A DNA stretch of 64,000 nt, from the NCBI GenBank assembly GCA_030490835.1, contig CM059975.1, positions 33,946,133 through 34,010,132 of the forward strand. Reading direction: 5' to 3'. The position numbers and the translations under genes are program-made. Shown piece after piece: positions 21,740-32,225 of this stretch (its first letter is position 1; every line of letters begins with the position of its first letter). The notes below the pieces were generated by a model. That model worked only from the letters and a program-made list of their open reading frames with translations, did no database searches and had not been told where the DNA came from. This DNA is from Annona cherimola. Its lineage: Eukaryota; Streptophyta; Magnoliopsida; Magnoliales; Annonaceae.

Positions 21740-23095
21740 AGGAAGACGTACCTAGAAGGCAACGAACGCCCTCGAAGCGAGCTCGGGAAGAACCCTCGAC
21801 CTCTACTGGTTGTAGAGTTCGGTTTCAAGCTGCAACTCTGTCAACCATGGCTGCCCGGGGAGCAGAAACCCAGACGTCTGAAAGCACGAATACAGGGGCT
21901 AGACGAAAGGGAACCCCTGCTGCCAAAGCCCAAGTCTTGAAGATGCCAACTACTTACTTCAAGACAGAAATCCAGCACAACCGATTCTACAAATCGTTCT
22001 ATGAACGGAAGGTATTCATCCCAAAGATAATTGACTTCAAGTTTCTTGAACGATTATGAATTTGAAATTGAAGAGTTGTTGGATTTCCAAGGATGGACTA
22101 AACTATTGAAAGCAGATGATCGGGTCTATCCAGATTTGACTAGAATATTTTATTATCTATGGGATGATGAGACCTTTAGTACCTATGTCAAAGGAGTCAA
22201 GATGTATTTGGGTACTAGAGGGGAGTATAACCTCGAAAACGCAATCATGCAGGTCAGACGGATCTTGGAAGTCCCCTACGAGGAAGAGCAGCTACCAATA
22301 GATCTCACCATCACTCAGATCTACAACCAGCTCACCCGGAGCAACAAGTATAGTCCCAGGATCAAGTTCCTGCACTACATGGACTTATCCCCGAGGTTAC
22401 GGGTCCTAAGGCTGCTAATTGCCCACTGCATCTACCCAAAAGGCGGAGGCAGAAACCAATTAAACCCTCAGGAGGTAGGAATCTTGTGGAAAATTAAAAA
22501 TCGGGTCAAAGTGAGCCTTCCAAGATTGTTCCTAGAAGCAATGGCCTCAAGAAAGGACAACTCACGAGGGGTTCTGCCATATGGAACATGGATCACTAAG
22601 ATCCATGAGTATTTTGAGGTTGATATTGATGGCGAACCATTCGAGGTTCTCAAATCAACAAACACTATCAACAAAGCCTTGCTCCAGCGAATGAAGATAA
22701 ACGTGGAGCAATTTCGAGGTGAAAGATTGCAAGAAAGGATGGGTGTACCGGTTCAAGACGAAGCCGAGGATGCACAGGGATAAGGGGAGCAGCCCTGGCC
22801 ACCTCCAAAGGAGCAGCCAGCTCCACCTCAGGATGATCACGAGACACCTGCATTGCCAGCATCCCATGGATCCTGCTCGCCTCATGGCTCTGAGATCCCA
22901 GATCTCGCACCTAGACCTCCATCATCGGACAACTCGGTGAATGCAATCCTAGAACACCTAGAGCAAATAGAAGACCAGTTGACAAGTCAGATCTTAGGGG
23001 TTCTAACAGCTATCACGGATATGCATTCCCGCCAGGATCGCATGGGTCGGGAACTGAGGACGATCCGATACCATCTGGCATCCAGGCACCATTGA
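21740..23095 (+). pseudogene. Extra (env-position) ORF of + SIRE element, 3' part: putative plant transposon protein
   Basis: This continues the ORF begun at 19476. It has a basic, low-complexity region, then TEIQHNRFYKSFYERKVFI (about 21960-22020). A one-base insertion near 22048 shifts the frame. The main domain follows in another frame (22049-22780), with LLDFQGWTKLLKADDRVYP, a conserved FYYLWDD, YVKGVKMYLG, LRVLRLLIAHCIYPKGGGRN and ILWKIKNRVKVSLPRLFLEA. After an in-frame TAA (22781-22783) the same frame goes on to a proline-rich linker and a C-terminal coiled coil (AILEHLEQIEDQLTSQIL, about 22945-23090). The pattern fits the 'putative plant transposon protein' family often found in plant retroelements. 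Function is unknown. No signal peptide or membrane anchor typical of envelope proteins is seen. Confidence 0.75.
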
Positions 23096-23726
23096 GATCA
23101 GCCCATTCCCGAACTGGCTCCATTTGACACCGGATCCGTTCGCAGAGATCCAACTCAGGCCCCCGTCTCGTCCTTTTACTCTTCAGCCCATGTCTGGCCT
23201 ATCCGACCTACCCAAACTCCATATCCGATATCTACGTTTCAGTTTATCAAATCTCTGCAAGTCGACCCTTATTTGCTCGATTGACAAAAAGGAGAGAAAA
23301 ATTGAGTTTTGAGTTTAGATTTTTAGGATTTTGGGTTGGATAGCTTGTATATAGGTTTTATATTATGCTTTTGAAACTTGTATGAAACTTTTGATTTTAT
23401 ATGAAAAAGTTGTTTATGAAAAAGGTTATTTGTGTTCTGATTACTTATGCAAAGTTTATCACTTATATTATGCTTTGATTACAAATGCTCTGTTTTATGC
23501 TTTGATTAATTATGTTTTGCTCTGATCACTAATGTTCTATTTTGAAATGGTTCAACTTGTGATTAGTTGAAGCAACATATGCAAATGATGAAAATAAAAA
23601 TATATATATATGTGACATTTCGCCAAGTTCAAAAGGTAAATGACTTATGATTATCCTAAAAAAGGTCAAAATAGGATAAAATGACATATTGAAAGGTAGA
23701 AACTCAAATTGGTTTTGTCAATCATC
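23096..23726 (+). other. 3' untranslated region of the + SIRE element
   Basis: AT-rich DNA with a short (TA)n run near 23603, between the extra ORF and the polypurine tract. Nothing coding is seen. Confidence 0.7.
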
Positions 23727-23740
23727 AAAAAGGGGGAGAT
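23727..23740 (+). promoter_or_regulatory. Polypurine tract of the + SIRE element
   Basis: CAAAAAGGGGGAGAT directly abuts the 3' LTR start at 23741. This is the plus-strand priming site. Confidence 0.93.
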
Positions 23741-25461
23741 TGTTGGAAACAATTGTTGAAATCAAATGCAAAATACCCAAAGCATATGTTTTGATGATTA
23801 ACAACTCAATTTGAGTATGTTTTAGCTACTAATGTGTTTTGTGAAATGTTTAAGGTTATAAAAATGGAAAATATAAAGTATGACAGGCCAAGTCGATTCT
23901 CAAGTCGACTCAGACATCGACTTAGGTGAAGTCGCAGGCCAAGTCAACTCTAGCAACGACTTCAAAGCCTCATTTTTGTCCAGCGTTGAAATTGGGGACC
24001 AAGAGTTGTCGAAGTCGCATACGAAGTCGACTCCACATGCGACTTGAGCGAAGTCGCAGGCCAAGTCGACTCCAGCATCGACTTCAGATTGGCAGTGCAG
24101 AATTCCAAGAGCTAAGTCGAAGGCCAAGTCAACTTGAGGCAAGACTTGAGTCAAGTTGAAGACCAAGTCGACTCAAACACTCGACTTGAAACAAATGAAG
24201 ATTAAACAAGTCCAAAGCAAGCAAAGTTGCATATATTCATCTTGGAGGATGAAGATCACATACATGGACTTCTTTCATGCACTATTCAAGCACTCGAAAT
24301 TCAAGACACGGAGCGTAAAAGCAAGGATGAATATACTAAGTATCAAGTAATGAAAATATTTGGTAGAACAACTAATATAAAGAAGCTCAAGCAAGTAAAA
24401 GACATTTCAAAAGAGTTTTAAGTTCACTTGGCAAGATAAAAAGGTCAAGTCGCAAACGAAGTCGACTCCAGCATCGACTTGGGTCAAGTCCCAGACCAAG
24501 TCGACCTAAAAGACCGACTTGAAATTTGAAAGAACTCGAAGTCGCACCCGAAGTCGACTCCATATGCGACTTGGGTCAAGTCCAAGGCCAAGTTGACCCG
24601 AGGAAGAACTTGAACAAGCTGAGCACAGGCGAAATCGCACCCGAAGCTGAATCCATCTGCGACTTGGAGGCATAACGTTCAAATTTTTGAACATTGGCGC
24701 ATTTATTACGCGTCAACCAACTTTATAATGTTCAAAATTATCCCTCCTCTATATATAGACACTCAAGAAAATGTGGAAACAGATAAGTGACAGCTGAAAA
24801 AGAGAAAAGAAGAGCCACTAAGACTTACACTCCACTTTCTTCTACATTTAAGTGATCTATACACTTTCAAAGGAAGAACAAGCTTTAAAGTTGTTGTTTG
24901 CTACAACGCCAATTGATTCATCACTTCTACAAGTTCTACCTCGAGGTGAAACTTGCTACACAAATCTATAAAGTGTAGAATTCTTTTATTTCATCTTGTT
25001 ATTTGGTTTTTGATTTTTGGTTTGAGTTTGGTGTTTCAAACCAAGTTATAGCAAAGTAGGATTGTGATTGAAGTGGATCTCGTCACCTACTTGTGCTGCC
25101 TATTGTATATGCCCCCTAGAGCTATAATCTAGAAGAGAGCGGAGGCTCTGGTTGTATATGCCCCCTAGAGCTAGAATCTAGAAGAGAGCGGAGGCTCTAG
25201 TTGTATTCACGGAATACATAGTGGAACCTAAGTCACAAGGGGTGTGAGCTTGGAAGCGTGGAGTAGGGAAGGTTGCCCGAACCACTATAAACCTTGTCTA
25301 TTGTTTTTCATTTCTACTTTCATTATCTTATTACTTTCCATTTATCTCATTAAAAGGGAATAAATTAAACCGGGGTAAAGTTTTTAATTTAAGTTTAAAA
25401 TTTTTAATTACCCAATTCACCCCTCCCCTCTTGGGTAATTATCATCAACTCGGGACCAACA
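23741..25461 (+). repeat. 3' LTR of the + SIRE element
   Basis: 1721 bp, starting TGTTGGAAAC and ending CCAACA. It holds the AAGTCGACTT motif array at 23885-24670, a TATA box at 24750-24757, and a short duplicated GAGCTAGAATCTAGAAGAGAG segment near 25115-25200. It matches 3586-4527 plus 13130-13939. Confidence 0.96.
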
Positions 25462-25466
25462 AATCC
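25462..25466. repeat. Target site duplication AATCC, right copy
   Basis: Matches 3581-3585 and closes the 21.9-kb insertion in the LINE. Confidence 0.95.
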
Positions 25467-25840
25467 TTTCACAAGCTTCAGGTGCCGCATAAAAGCCCGA
25501 GAATCACCATTACTGCCCAATTCCCCCATGAACACTAGCATCGATGTGGATGTGAGAGTAGGATTCAACAGCAATGTTCCACTCGTTCCTCAATAACAAT
25601 GCAAGTCCTCCCCTTCTACCCCTACAATCAACAGCTAAGCAGTTATTGTATCCCAGTCTTATTCTTATCCTCTCCATCTCTCTTGCAGTCTACTTCATTC
25701 CTATCAAATGTCAAAATGGGATCTTTGCACTTGATTGGGTCAAGTAGATTGCGAATTGTTCGTAGGTTCCCAAGCCCACGACAATTCCAAATTAGTATGA
25801 CCATTATTCCCAGTGAGGCTAAGTGCCCCACTTAGCCACC
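25467..25840 (-). pseudogene. LINE ORF2 N-terminus: endonuclease
   Basis: Opens near 25831 with ILIWNCRGLGNLRTIRNLL, the first catalytic block of plant L1-type endonucleases. It continues through RRGGLALLLRNEWNIAVES and FSGFYAAPE to 25467. Two in-frame stops replace residues just before FSGFY. Across the AATCC duplication the frame joins DSWNLLRYLKGKSKH at 3585, so the inserted element cut a once-continuous domain. Confidence 0.9.
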
Positions 25841-25849
25841 GCCTTCACT

Positions 25850-27260
25850 GTTGTGTTTTTTGATGTTATTCCCTCATTAGTTCTCCTTTTGTTGTTTTCC
25901 ACTCTTGCTTCATTTTGTACCTTTGTTTGGTTAACATTTCTCTTTATATTGCTGCAATAGAGCTCTTCTTTCTATTTCAATAGCTGGGCGGCCCTGTTCT
26001 CTTGAAATCCTCTTCCATTTACTGTTTGTTCCCTTAAGTTTTCTGATTACTTAGTTCTCTTTGCCTTCTGTCCCCTCCTCACTACCTTCTTTCTCATTCC
26101 ATCTCTTTTTGTATCTAATAGTTCTACCTACTGTCTGGTTCTGTGCCTTGTTTCTACTATTTCCTTTGCTTCCTTTGCATAGGATTGAGTTGCCTCAGAC
26201 TCTTGTTTTTCGAGTTAAGTAACCTTCCAGTTTCCTGAGCCTGTTCCTCCTTTATCTTGCTCCCTATCAATATTTCTCTCTCATCTTCCTCCATAAAGTT
26301 TTCTTTTGTCTGATCAACTTATCGCTTATTAATTTTTCCAACTACTAAACTCTCTTTTAATTAATTTCTGTCTCTCCAGTTGCACCTTATCTCCTCTCCA
26401 TCCACTTTCATTGATTATGTTGTCCTTTGTTACCCTCCCGTCACCTTTATATTCTGCCCATTGCATTTTTTTTCATCTCCTTCCTATACCTTTTCTGGTA
26501 CAACCTCTTTTCCTACCTCGAGTTCATATTCTCTCTTTTGGTACACCCTCCTGTCTCCCATCCCTTCCTTAATAACCTTATCCAATCCAACTAAATATTT
26601 ATGTGGTATAACTCTGTTTCCTCTCATCTTTTCTTTCCTACCCAATTGCTCGCATCCTCACCCTAAGGAAGCTTTCGTATGGCATATTTTTTTTCTTATC
26701 TTTCCATAATTTCCTTTGAAGTGTATATACAATCCTTAGTTGCATGGCCTATTCTGCATCAGGCAAAGCAAAAGATGGATAACCTACCATACTAGAATTT
26801 TAGCCAGCTTTTCCTTTTCTGTGGGCTAACTTGTATACTCCTCTTCAGATTGGAGCTCGTATATCCATAATGACTTTTATGACAACATACTTCCCTTCCA
26901 CCTTGATTTCTTAACATTCATCGAAGGATTTCCCCACCATCTCTCCCACAACCTTTTTCTCGAACAGATACGGAATATTCTTAATGTGAACCTGCATTGG
27001 TGTTTTATAAAGAACTACGTCTTCCAGGTTTATTGAATCAGTGAGCTCCTCAACAAGCACCAATGGCAGTCAAAGAGCCATGGCCGCCCATTTAGCACTC
27101 TTTGCAGATCCTCTTCGATTTCCAATTTAATGAGATAAAGGTTTTGGCCTACCTTAGTGAGCTTACATTTATTCGCCATACTCTTCTGATTGTCGCTTTA
27201 AATACCTCCTTGTTAGAAGATTTCTTTGCCCATATTATGCACAAATTGTCTTCCCCTTAG
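25850..27260 (-). pseudogene. LINE ORF1 (gag-like) remnant with zinc knuckle
   Basis: Broken frames read SSNKEVFKATIRRVWRIN, then IKLEIEEDLQRVLNGRPWLFD (about 27070-27230), the usual start of plant LINE ORF1. The CCHC knuckle is at 26729-26770, as CFA-stop-CRIGHATKDC. The part between the knuckle and ORF2 is low-complexity and full of stops. Intact ORF1 proteins bind the LINE RNA. Confidence 0.75.
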
Positions 27261-27664
27261 CTGATTCGAGGGTTCTGATCATTCGAATCGAGATCTCAAG
27301 GGCTTAGACTTCCCTTATGAGTAGTTCTTCATCTTTGATAGACATTTCGTGTATCAGGAAAGATAGCCCTAGCTCAATTCCCTAAGATGTTCAGGATGGT
27401 TTTCTTCTCCTTTTGTTTTTGCACTTGATTTTTCTGTAATGCTCTCTTCTCCTTGAGGATTCGTGAGCTATGAGGAAGCTCTTTGTTTTGTTAGCTTTGA
27501 AACCAGTTTCAAAGGAAACCTTTACCCCTCATCGAGCGCACAGGAAACTTTGAAATTGCCCCTCAAGGAGCACACGGGAAAGGACTTTTCTTAGTGATGT
27601 GTTTTTTGAACTTCAGCTAATGTGAAATGACCTAACAATTTCAATTAATTTATTTATTATTAGG

Positions 27665-28257
27665 CAGTGTTATCAGAACCGGACCAGACCGACCGGTCAT
27701 ACCGGTCCGACTGAGAACCGGTCCAGTTTTCGATTCATTTATATACGGTTCAATTCAATTATATAAAACTGACCGAACCGGCGAACCGGAAGGGACGGTC
27801 GAACCGGATTCGCCTGGTCGGACCGTCGGACCTTATATAATTGATAAGTCTAAAATTTTTCAAGTAATTTCATATTAAATTCACACTTTTTGAGTATAAA
27901 ATGTTAATTAAAGGCAGATTTTATGTAAAATTTCGTAAAAATTACATTTTTCATAAAATCTCTAATTTTTCTATAAAATGGATCATTTTGCAACATTCTT
28001 GAAAATATAAAATTATCACTCAACCCCCTAGAAAATTTTAATTTTGAAAGGTGTATTAGCTTATTAATATAATTTGGGCAAATTTATAAAATCATTTAAT
28101 TTGAAAAATCATAAATATATAACTATAATTATATCTTAAACAAAGTAAAATATTATATTTAGATAAAATAAATTAGAAGATTAAACTAAGATGATACGTG
28201 TCGTTATTAAAATTATTTACAAAAAAAATTAATATTTAAACTCGTATTTACGCTGCA
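27665..28257. other. hAT 5' subterminal region
   Basis: The first ~170 bp are dense in ACCGG and CCGGT motifs on both strands, as at the ends of the smaller hAT. The remainder is AT-rich and non-coding. Confidence 0.7.
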
Positions 28258-28603
28258 TGAGTACTGGTAACCGTGCGTCACCGGAGCACCATATTCTGGT
28301 GCTCCATCTTCCCTAAATCGATTTCCAACGATCTCCTCTGCTTCAGCAAACCATTAGCAGGCTCGGATCTTACTCCATTCCATCAATTACGAATGTAGCC
28401 AAGCCAAGCTTCTCATGCCGATAAACTCTCCACGGCAACAACTGTCCTCCACTGGCAAATCAAAATACTCAATTTTTCAATAGCTCTCCAAGCTCCCAAT
28501 CATCAGCATCCGATGTTGGCTTCCAACCTTCTACGCTCGTGCTTATTCTCACCACCGGCGAGTTGCAATCGAAGCACAATAAATTCAGCTCGTCCCCCTC
28601 CAG

Positions 28604-29620
28604 CTACAACAATGCAAAAACACCACAAATCACTGCTCCTATTTCCCCCTTTAAAATCCAGCCATTAGCATCCAAGGAAGAACGACCATGCCCACCGTCG
28701 CATCTTCCATCACCGGCCTTCATCATTCCCGAACGGCAGAAATGGCACCCATTTTTGGTAGTACTCACTACTAATTTCATAACAGCATGCCATATGTCAT
28801 CGAGGACAAGAGCGTAGCTTTTACCTTGCAAGTAGTCGCGGACGATCCTCCGCAGCTCTGCCTCTTCCAGTGCCTCTATCCTGACAGGCGGCGCCTCCCT
28901 CCTGCTCTCGAAGAAGCCTTTGAGCATCTACCTCAAGATATCCTTCGTCTCGAATGCTTGAGAAACAGAAACCCAGGCGTGGCATTCAAAATGAATCTGA
29001 ATGGGGCCTTTGTAGGCTGTTCTAGCCCGAGTTGTCTTCCCCGAACCGCCAGCTCCAAAGATGGAAACAATGGTACGTCCACCATTAGATTCCAGCAACC
29101 ATTTCTGAAGCTTCAGAGCATCCCTGTCGAGCCCCACGATATTTGTTTCTTCAACCTAAGGATCGACGGCTCCTAGATCGCTCTGCCCATCATAAGAAGA
29201 AGCAGCCTGCTGTAGATTTGGTGGAGCCTGGTGAAAGAGCTGATATTCTCTCTCTATGTCTTTCACCTTGCTTCTGATGATTAGCATCTGGGTACCAAAT
29301 CGGTGCCGGGCTACTGCGAGTTTTAAAAAGGAAGCGGGGAAGAGCAGACGGCGGTGATCGTGTGTCCGGACGAGGAACTCATCCACAGCATCTTCGGCAC
29401 GGAAGACTAACCGTGGAACTTGAGTGATCCAAGCCTCTATGCCATCGCCCCTCTCTCTCTTCCTCTCTGCATAAATGAGGAAGGATTTCATGGATTCGAG
29501 TTCGTCTTTGATCCACTCGAGATCGGCGCCAACGCGTGAGACTAATTGCACTTGTTGTGCAATTAGCTCTCCTACTTTTCGAAAACACAAGGAAACAGCA
29601 GCATCATCTTCCCCACCTGC
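28604..29620 (-). pseudogene. CC-NB-ARC disease-resistance gene fragment (RPM1-type), within the hAT element
   Basis: One antisense frame spans about 29615-28790. The coiled-coil region has KVGELIAQQVQLVSRVGADL, WIKDELESMKSFL, and AEDAVDEFL (an EDVID-type motif). The NB-ARC start follows with the P-loop GAGGSGKTT (about 29060), HFECHAWVSVSQ (RNBS-A) and kinase-2 LVLDDIW (about 28800). Only two in-frame stops interrupt it, at 29156 and near 28928. Similarity ends soon after kinase-2 with an apparent internal deletion; GLPL, MHD and leucine-rich repeats are absent. Intact proteins of this class are intracellular immune receptors. The probable start ATG is lost or altered at about 29615. The fragment lies inside the hAT boundaries on the strand opposite the transposase. 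Confidence 0.85.
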
Positions 29621-30960
29621 TCGCTACCGGCCACCGAATCCAGTCTTCTGTATCACCCCGTCCACCTCCATTGATGATGGCAGCACCTATTTCCGATCAC
29701 CTTCTAGCCTGAAATCGGAAGAGCTAGCTGATCTAAAAAATCTCAAACATCAAGCACGCATCAATGGCAGCTTCCATTGGCCGACCCCAGATTTCAATCA
29801 TGGGCAAACCCATCTGACCGGACAATCAGCAGTAATGAAAATCAGCCCCAATTTAATTTCAGTTCTGAGCACATCATGCCCAATCGACCAGCCCCGTCAA
29901 CCAAAACCCATCTCCGGCCTCGTCTTTGCAAACTCTTCATTATAGCAACTCGAAATTTCATTTTGACGCATCTATTTCAACAGCCTGAACCAGCTCGGAT
30001 GCTCATCACCAAATACAGGTAGCGACCGGGCAAGCTTTCCATTGGCATTAACAACCAAGCAGATGGGGGCCCATTTCGGAAGCATCTAGCTGCACGTTTT
30101 TGGCCTGCAGATTTTGCCACTGCATTTTTCTTCTCTTCGTCGAAATAGAAAGCAAAGCTATAGCAAATGGCAGAAGGCAGCTACAGTTGAAGACAAAAGC
30201 AGCAATCCCACATCGGATTCAAGCTTGGTCATTGGGTCCCTCGCATATCTATAAAAGGGGTCCCTCCACTCATCCCAAGACACAACATCTCTCCCATCAC
30301 TTGAAGTGGGGCCCATTTAGGTGGGACCTTTGCCAAGTGACAAAAAGCTCCAAGGGCTTGGATTGCTTCTCAAAGAGAGTGGTTTTTCGAGCAAGAATTG
30401 GGGTAAATAAATTTTCTTTTAATTATAGTTTTCTTTAATGCTTTGTAGTTGTTAATTTTAGATTTGTAATATTTAGCTTAGATTTACCGCTTTATGCATT
30501 GTAATTTTCAAATTAAATTTAATGCAATTTTCATTCCTATTTTCGTAGATTAAATTTTACTTCTGTAGTCTTTTAATTACTGTTCTAGTTTAGAATTAAT
30601 TTTTAGTTAATTGCAATTTTTTCCTTTCTTTTCTCTATCTCTTTCTCTCTCTTCTTTATCTGCTTTCTCGTTCTTCTTTCTCTCCCTTTCTAATTCTCTT
30701 TTCTTCCATCTCTAATTTTTTTTCTAATTTCTTTTCCCTTATATCTAATTTCTTTCTTTCTCTTCTCTATACCCTCTTTCACTTTTCTCTTTTATTTTGC
30801 CTTAAAATAATTCAAAATTATATAGCCTCTCTGTGGATTCGACCCAACTCACCGTTATTCTACACTATCACCCGCATAGTGGTAGCTTTAATGTGTTTCG
30901 GTAAATTTTAATTAAACTGGTGATCACAGTGCTCTTAACGACAAGCTCTTGGTACGCATC
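29621..30960 (+). other. Unassigned insert, possibly a retroelement LTR remnant
   Basis: A TATA-like CTATAAAAGGGG (30248-30259) is followed by an AT-rich region and a pyrimidine-rich run (30620-30790). The CTGTGGATTCGACCC stretch (about 30832) and an end reading AACGACAAGCTCTTGG resemble the 3' end of plant Ty3/gypsy LTRs plus the start of a primer site. No LTR partner or clear target duplication was found, so boundaries are unknown. The left part (29640-30060) has no recognisable coding content. Confidence 0.4.
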
Positions 30961-30984
30961 AATAATATATATACTTAAAAAATG

Positions 30985-32225
30985 AAAATCAAACCCTTAC
31001 CCACTACCCTCTCTCGTTTTCCCCCAACACCCTTCGGAACCCTACTGGCTACTGCTCGCTCCGTCGCTTGTCGCCCTGGCAAGCGCTCACCGTTGTAGTC
31101 GCCGTCGCCGCACCCACCTCATAGTGGCAGCCTCATCGTGCCTACTCGACGCCTCATCCTCGTCGCTCTCTCTCAGGTTCCCCCTTCGCCGCCCTCATCC
31201 CCGCTCGGCACCGTCGCCGCTGCCGTCTCGCAGCGCGTAGCGCCCGCCTCGTCGTGCCGAGCTGCTGCAAGTGCAAAACTGCAAATACTCATATTATTTA
31301 GCCATTTTGATTTAGGTATACATTAAATCATTAATACATAATTTTTTCTGCCTAATTTTATGCGTGCATCTCTTATAATATCAATGATTCAATTATGCTA
31401 TTAAACAATCCTATAATATCAATTATGTCATTAAACAATCCTATAATATCAATTATGTCATTAAACAATCCTAAAATATTACGTAATTATAAAAAAATCT
31501 CGACAGGATTATTGACTCCCAGATCTTTAAAATTTTAAGAAATCTTGGGCCTTCAAAAATACTTCATATAATCAGTCCATTCTAATTAATCATATGAAAA
31601 TAAAATGCAACTCATGTAATTAATATCACTCTCATAATTAATTTATAGCATAAAATTCTTGACATAATTAATGTAGCAAATAAAAATTATAATATAATTA
31701 ATTAAATGATATCTCATCTTGCGTAAATATGCAGCCACTATTTCAATTAACTGTACGGTTTATGCATGTCTTGCATGATTTGAGGAAAGAAGGTCAAAAT
31801 CTCTATAATTCGTTTGAAGAACATGTAACCTTAAATGATAAATGATAAACATGAATAGTCAACCAGTCACACGTACATCATTTAGTAACCAGTTAATGTA
31901 ATTTTTATTATCAATTATTGCTATTGTAAAGCATACTAAAAAATAATTAATTCTTTGTACAGCCTCAAAAGCATATACTTCTAATTATAAAGAATGGTTG
32001 ATTATGAAATATTGAAAAAACAAGAGGCTCCTTTAAAAGGTGTTAGCATTGATTTCATGTGTTTATGAGCTTCACTTATAACACTTATAGCATTGATTTG
32101 TGAAATTCATTGCATAATTTATTGTTGATTGTTTATATGCTAATATTGGGAAAATTATTTTAATTGTCTATTTGAGAAAATTTTGTTAAATGCATGATAA
32201 ATGAATTTTTTATTTTACTATTTTA
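30985..32225 (+). other. Probable 5' non-coding exon and intron of the hAT transposase gene
   Basis: A GC-rich block (31020-31310) with repeated CGTCGCCG-type motifs ends near a possible donor (TTTAGGTATAC, 31316). It is followed by about 900 bp of AT-rich DNA to a TTTTAG acceptor near 32225. This matches a common layout of plant hAT transposase genes, but the splice sites are inferred. Confidence 0.45.

Larger units (their letters stand above)
3586..25461 (+). mobile_element. SIRE/Maximus-type Ty1/copia element, with nested insertions
   Basis: Complete LTR retrotransposon on the + strand. It runs: 5' LTR (3586-4527 plus 13130-13939), primer site, gag, spacer with coiled coil and second zinc knuckle, protease, integrase, reverse transcriptase, RNase H, an extra ORF, polypurine tract, 3' LTR (23741-25461). 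The domain order PR-INT-RT-RH, long LTRs, a two-zinc-knuckle gag and an ORF between pol and the 3' LTR fit the SIRE lineage. About 10.8 kb of its 21.9 kb is later insertion: an antisense sister element and a hAT element. Numerous stops make it non-autonomous now. Over the first 256 bp the LTRs differ at 9 positions by my count, 8 of them transitions. Confidence 0.95.
25467..27600 (-). mobile_element. LINE (plant L1-like), 5' portion
   Basis: The other half of the LINE at 1435-3585. From right to left it holds a probable 5' leader (27350-27600), ORF1 and the start of ORF2. The 5' limit is approximate. Homology to LINE ORF1 begins near 27250, and a hAT terminus at 27665 sets the outer bound. 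Confidence 0.85.

Noticed and set aside
30600..30800. CT-rich stretch as a promoter of a novel gene
   Set aside because: It is followed by LTR-end-like and primer-site-like sequence, so a retroelement remnant is the simpler reading.
31138..31326. Open frame in the GC-rich block before the hAT transposase
   Set aside because: Low-complexity GCC/GTC repeats without protein resemblance. Better explained as a 5' non-coding exon of the transposase gene.
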